Assembly (NCBI RefSeq): GCF_937875265.1
Contig: NZ_CALLXM010000173.1
Coordinates: 1 to 36,553, forward strand
Length of the DNA stretch: 36,553 bases
Direction: 5' to 3'
Origin: an uncultured Acetobacter sp.
GTDB taxonomy: Bacteria > Pseudomonadota > Alphaproteobacteria > Acetobacterales > Acetobacteraceae
Every line of letters starts with the position of its first letter. The first letter of the stretch is position 1. A model generated the notes under the pieces. That model searched no databases and was not told where the DNA came from. It saw only the letters and a list, made by a program, of their open reading frames with translations. Of the stretch, positions 32,801 to 36,553 are shown in pieces. Made by a program: the position numbers and the translations under genes.

Positions 32801-34399
32801 TCAGGTGTGATCAGGGCTAAGGTGGCTCTGTGCAACAATCTCCTGCATATCCATAGCTTCTTCCATTTCTCTCAGGATCTTATCATGGATGCGGCCTGTG
32901 CGGTGGAGCACCAGAATTTCTTCTCGCCCAGCTATAATGGCATCCAGAACAGCCTGATAATGCGCGATTTCTTCCGGGCGGTGGGTTTGTGTATCCTGAG
33001 CGTACTGGCGGGCCATTTTCAGACGATAGCGATACTGCTCCAGCAGGCGCGGGTGGCGTTGGGAGCCGTCTGGCTGATGAGATGCAAGTTCAATCGCTTT
33101 TAGTTGTGCTTCTGCCACTCTGATCCAGGCTACGTTTTCGTTGGAACGAATGACTTGCAGTTCTGACGCTCCACTGACCTTGAGGAGATTGATCAGGGGT
33201 TCAAGTGTCAGCCCCTGGACCAGTACGGTTACCAAAATCGAGGCAAAAGCACAGATCAACGCCAGATCGCGACCCGGAAAATTATCAGGGAGGGAAAGGG
33301 CCGCAGTCAGTGTGACAACGCCACGCATACCGGCCCAACCCATGATTGTGGAAAGAGCTGGTGAAGGGCGGTTGAAACGTGATGGCCAGAGGTGGCGCAA
33401 CCCGGCAATGACCATATCTGAGCCATAAAGCCATATAAAGCGTGAGCCAATCATAACGGCTAATATGATGGCGACCGGAAGAATCATATCATGAGCGGCT
33501 TCAGGTGTTGCTCTCATGCGTGAAAGCACACCACGCAATGACAGGCCGATCAGAATAAACAGCACCGATTCCAGAAGAAAGACGAGTACTTTCCAGAAGG
33601 CTTGCGCTCTTAATCGTGTTCCAGCATCAAAATCCGTGTGCTGATGCCAGCCAAGTATGAGCCCCGCAGTGACAGTGGCCAGCACGCCCGAAACTTCAAG
33701 GCGTTCGGCAGCAATATAAGCGGCCTCAGCAAGGAGAACCGTAGCGGTAATGGCTACGTCACTGTCGTGTAATCTTCTGATAAGGAAGAGGCCTGCTCTG
33801 CCAAAAATCACCCCGATCACCAGACCACCAGCCGAGACAAGGCAGAATGTTCCAAGTGCTGTCAGTGGCTGAAAAATTCCGGTCAGCGCAGCAACAACCC
33901 CAAAGCGGAATAGCACAAGCCCTGTTGCATCATTGAGCAGGCTTTCCCCTTGCAGGAGGGCTGTTACCCGGCCAGGCAGGCTCAGGCGCTCCAGTGCGGC
34001 CTCAGCGGCAACCGCGTCGGGTGGTGATACAATGGCACCGAGGGTAAAACAGGCAGCCCATGGGAGCGAAGGAACCATGAAGTGCGCAACAATTCCGACA
34101 GCAGCGGTTGTAAACGTTGTAGTCCCCACTGCCAGAAGGAGGATGCCCGACAGGTTTTGACGGAACTCCCGCCAGGCAGTGAACCACGCACTGCTCATAA
34201 GCAGAGGGGGCAGAAAAACGAGCATGACCAGGTTCGGGTCAATGCCAATGTCCGGAATGCCGGGAGTGAGTGCAAGCCCTGTTCCTCCAAGAATGAAGGC
34301 GGCCGCAGGAGGCAGTTTTAACCGCCGGGCCAGTAATTCCAGAGCCAGAATAACAGAGACAAGAAAAAGGAAGAATTCGTAGCGACCGACGTCAGACAT
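32801..34399 (-). CDS. CPA1-family Na+(K+)/H+ antiporter
   Basis: About 532 aa from the ATG at 34399 (the longest frame uses a TTG at 34417). There are 12-13 membrane segments. CPA1 signatures include the helix with FILGGTGLALTPGIPDIGI, FLPPLLMSSAWFTAW, TLGAIVSPPDAVAAEAALER and the ion-site motif GESLLNDATGLVLF. Later come GWAGMRGVVTLTAALSLP and a cytosolic C-terminal tail of about 120 residues with a helical, charged pattern. It exchanges Na+ or K+ for protons, relevant to acid or alkali tolerance. It stands just upstream of the YceI operon on the same strand; the 3' end lies 12 bp from site C. Confidence 0.93.
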   Translation of the reverse strand: MSDVGRYEFFLFLVSVILALELLARRLKLPPAAAFILGGTGLALTPGIPDIGIDPNLVMLVFLPPLLMSSAWFTAWREFRQNLSGILLLAVGTTTFTTAAVGIVAHFMVPSLPWAACFTLGAIVSPPDAVAAEAALERLSLPGRVTALLQGESLLNDATGLVLFRFGVVAALTGIFQPLTALGTFCLVSAGGLVIGVIFGRAGLFLIRRLHDSDVAITATVLLAEAAYIAAERLEVSGVLATVTAGLILGWHQHTDFDAGTRLRAQAFWKVLVFLLESVLFILIGLSLRGVLSRMRATPEAAHDMILPVAIILAVMIGSRFIWLYGSDMVIAGLRHLWPSRFNRPSPALSTIMGWAGMRGVVTLTAALSLPDNFPGRDLALICAFASILVTVLVQGLTLEPLINLLKVSGASELQVIRSNENVAWIRVAEAQLKAIELASHQPDGSQRHPRLLEQYRYRLKMARQYAQDTQTHRPEEIAHYQAVLDAIIAGREEILVLHRTGRIHDKILREMEEAMDMQEIVAQSHLSPDHT

Positions 34400-34570
34400 T
34401 GGGGGATTATGCCTCAAAGAGTAAGCCTGATTGTGCTTCTACCAGAAAAATAGAGTAATCGCTCGTTTATATTTCTGCCCTTATTTTTGTGTCGTCTAAA
34501 TTCCTAACAAATATAGGTAATCTGTTCATTCTTCGCCTTCTGTTGGCAGAACTAATCCTGGAACAGTTGA

Positions 34571-35776
34571 TTATTTTCGGAGTTGTAGAAGGGTAGCAAC
34601 AAGAGCCAGGCTCGCGCCGAGAAGAACGATTCCGCTCCAGCCAAACGTGGGCCACATCAACATGGCTGCTGCCGAACCTATGCCTCCACCCAGAAACATT
34701 GTTCCCATGAATATGGTGTTCAAACGGGCACGGGCTTCGGGGCGCAGGGCGTAAACGATGTGCTGGTTGGAAACGAGTGCGCTTTGTATCGCAAAATCCA
34801 GCATGATGACGCCGACGATCAGTCCGGCAAGGGAGTTCCACACGCCGAATATGATCCATGACAAGAATGTCAGGACTGCACCACAAACGATGATCTGCCG
34901 GGGCCCGTGCTTATCGGCAATGTGCCCCGCAATCGGAGCGGCGAGGATACCGACTGCCCCTACGATACCGAACAGACCGGCTGCCGCCGCGCCCAGCCCA
35001 AATCGGGGCTCCTGAAGGTGGAGTGCCAGAGTTGTCCAGAATACGCTGAAAGCTGCGAAAAGAAGGCTCTGTGTTCCTGCTGCCTGGCGTAATATGGGAA
35101 ACTCTTTCCACAGGCCTGCAAGTGAACCCATGAGCTGGCTGTAATTCAATCTGGAGTTTGGACGACTGGTGGGCAAACTCAGGGCCATCAAAATTCCTGT
35201 CGTCAAAGCTATTGGCACAGCAAGCCAGAACATTGTGCGCCATCCGGCATATGTCGCTACGATACCAGCCAGAGTACGGCTGAGCAGAATGCCACCCAGA
35301 AGCCCGGCCATAACAATCCCAACCGTGTGACCACGACGTTCAGGGGGAGAAAGATGTGCTGCGAAGGGCACAATCTGCTGCGCAACGGTTGCCATTGCCC
35401 CGACTGCGACAGATGCACCAAGGAGTATGGCTGCGTTGGGAGAAATCGCTGCGCCCGCGAGTGCCAGCGCGAGCAGCATAAACTGAAGAACAATTAACCG
35501 CTTACGTTCAAGAAGATCTCCAACGGGGACAAGAAGGAAGAGGCCTGCGGCGTAACCGAGCTGTGTACCGGTCGGGATAAGATTTGTGATCGATCCTGGA
35601 AGATCCCGCTTCATGATTCCCAGCATGGGCTGGTTATAATAGATGTTTGCAACGGCGACCCCGGCAGCAACAGACATCGCTAAAGTCAGATATATTGAAA
35701 TTCCCGACGCTCTGCTTTCATCATGGTCAGATGTTACATCAGGGCGTGAAGGCCTGTGAAAGGGTTCAGTGTTCAT
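34571..35776 (-). CDS. MFS transporter, drug/solute efflux type (DHA-like)
   Basis: About 401 aa from the ATG at 35776, which has AAGGA 9 bp upstream; the ATG at 35785 directly abuts that site and is less likely. Twelve membrane helices are expected. The family's first helix motif AVANIYYNQPMLGIM, loop 2-3 motif LVPVGDLLERKRLIVLQ, helix 5 segment GIVMAGLLGGILLSRTLAG and second-half loop AGHIADKHGPRQIIV are present. It probably exports small toxic compounds; the substrate is not readable from sequence. It follows the NemA-like reductase on the same strand with about 97 bp between, suggesting a shared detoxification function. Confidence 0.9.
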   Translation of the reverse strand: MNTEPFHRPSRPDVTSDHDESRASGISIYLTLAMSVAAGVAVANIYYNQPMLGIMKRDLPGSITNLIPTGTQLGYAAGLFLLVPVGDLLERKRLIVLQFMLLALALAGAAISPNAAILLGASVAVGAMATVAQQIVPFAAHLSPPERRGHTVGIVMAGLLGGILLSRTLAGIVATYAGWRTMFWLAVPIALTTGILMALSLPTSRPNSRLNYSQLMGSLAGLWKEFPILRQAAGTQSLLFAAFSVFWTTLALHLQEPRFGLGAAAAGLFGIVGAVGILAAPIAGHIADKHGPRQIIVCGAVLTFLSWIIFGVWNSLAGLIVGVIMLDFAIQSALVSNQHIVYALRPEARARLNTIFMGTMFLGGGIGSAAAMLMWPTFGWSGIVLLGASLALVATLLQLRK

Positions 35777-35873
35777 GGCGCACATTCCTTGTCATGCTCT
35801 CGGACGGGATGCTGTGCTCCAACCCGCCCGGTTCCGTGGGGCCCATTTTTAATACGAACTGAGACCGGTGGCT

Positions 35874-36553
35874 TTATGGTACATCCTGCGCAGGGTCTGG
35901 TGCGGTCTTACCTTCGGCTTTGTAGGTCGGGTAGTCCGTATAACCATGTGAGTCCCCGCCATAAAAGGTTGAGCGATCATATCGGTTTAAAGACCAATTA
36001 TAACGGAGCCGCATAACGAAGTCGGGGTTGGCGATAAAATTACGACCAAATGCGATCAGGTCAGCATCCCCGGACTCCAGCAGTCTCTCAGCACTGTCAC
36101 GCTCAAATCCGCCAGCGGCGATGATGGTGCGAGAGAAAAGGGGGCGTAACACAGAGACATCGACGGGGTCAGGTTCTGCATCCGCGCCAATCCTCGGCTG
36201 CACGATGTGCAGATAGGCGACGCCCATGGTGTCCAGCATCGTTGCGACATAACTGAATGTGGCGTGCCTGTTGCTGTCCGACATGGATCCATAAGATCCG
36301 CTGGGTGTAAGACGTACGCCAACACGGTCACTGCCCCAGACGTCAATGGCTGCCTGAGTGACGTCCCGAAGGAAGCGGGCGCGATTTTCAACAGACCCGC
36401 CGTAATCGTCAGTCCGGGTGTTCGTGCCATCCTGAAGAAACTGGTCAGGCAGATAGCCGTTAGCTCCATGGATTTCGACGCCATCAAACCCTGCTTGCAG
36501 TGCGCGTGCCGCTGCCTGACGATAAGCATTGATCAGGTCAGCAATTTCATCAA
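35874..36553 (-). CDS. Old-yellow-enzyme alkene reductase (NemA-like), partial; 5' end outside window
   Basis: The frame is open from the right edge to the stop at 35874, about 226 residues of the C-terminal part of an FMN-dependent OYE of ~360 aa. It reads GFDGVEIHGANGYLPDQFLQ (His/Asn substrate pair in HGAN), then NTRTDDYGGSVENRARF, RVGVRLTPSGSYGSM, and an FMN phosphate-site region ADLIAFGRNFIANPDF, ending in the typical tail YPTYKAEGKTAPD. OYEs reduce activated C=C bonds of maleimides, quinones and nitro compounds with NADPH. The first internal ATG at 36284 is not its start. It belongs functionally with the MFS, WrbA, DoxX and pirin genes nearby. Confidence 0.94.
   Translation of the reverse strand, partial: DEIADLINAYRQAAARALQAGFDGVEIHGANGYLPDQFLQDGTNTRTDDYGGSVENRARFLRDVTQAAIDVWGSDRVGVRLTPSGSYGSMSDSNRHATFSYVATMLDTMGVAYLHIVQPRIGADAEPDPVDVSVLRPLFSRTIIAAGGFERDSAERLLESGDADLIAFGRNFIANPDFVMRLRYNWSLNRYDRSTFYGGDSHGYTDYPTYKAEGKTAPDPAQDVP

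Noticed and set aside
32644..32838. N-terminal extension of the first YceI protein
   Set aside because: The extension lacks family similarity, precedes a clear signal peptide and covers candidate operators.
1..36553. CRISPR arrays, tRNA/rRNA genes, insertion sequences, phage or plasmid origins
   Set aside because: Looked for repeated units, transposase motifs and RNA signatures; none seen. The encapsulin has an HK97-like fold but no phage genes accompany it.

Overview
The window looks like chromosome of an alphaproteobacterium, most likely an acetic acid bacterium (Acetobacteraceae, Acetobacter-like). That placement is inferred from the gene set: an OprB-type porin, a PLC-type phospholipase, two large TonB-dependent receptors, paired YceI/cytochrome b561 genes and moderately GC-rich coding sequence with AT-rich spacers. 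I see no rRNA, tRNA, CRISPR array, transposase or phage module. Both ends cut through genes: a phospholipase C at the left and an old-yellow-enzyme reductase at the right.

Region 1 (1-3.6 kb) holds the phospholipase C C-terminal part, then a minus-strand pair of DyP-type haem peroxidase and family 1 encapsulin. The peroxidase ends in an encapsulin cargo-loading peptide, so the pair should form a peroxidase-filled protein nanocompartment.

Region 2 (3.7-10.5 kb) is an iron-uptake block. A minus-strand operon (Fiu/PiuA-type siderophore receptor, Sel1-repeat protein, DUF4405-like membrane protein, PiuC-type 2OG-Fe(II) dioxygenase) diverges from exbB-exbD-tonB. A Fur-box-like sequence lies in front of each arm.

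Region 3 (10.6-19.1 kb) has a TetR regulator, a creatinase-like M24 protein lacking standard metal ligands, a second TonB-dependent receptor preceded by two tandem palindromes 25 bp apart, a convergent secreted lipase, a 0.9 kb AT-rich spacer, a proline-tailed lipoprotein and a siderophore-interacting reductase.

Region 4 (19.1-25.9 kb) has an OmpR/EnvZ-type two-component pair, a small secreted His/Asn/Gly-rich peptide, a sulfotransferase gene interrupted by an in-frame stop, and an exported M1 aminopeptidase.

Region 5 (26-36.5 kb) reads as a quinone/electrophile and redox-stress cluster: pirin, a divergent LysR regulator, WrbA, DoxX, an OprB porin, YceI-cytochrome b561-YceI, a CPA1 antiporter, an MFS exporter and a NemA-like reductase. 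A recurrent motif (GGAAA-N7-TTTCC and/or a GGTAT core) occurs before pirin/lysR, doxX, the YceI operon and possibly wrbA, suggesting one LysR regulon. The strongest points for follow-up are the encapsulated peroxidase, this shared operator, the interrupted sulfotransferase and the hydrophobic-free secreted peptide.
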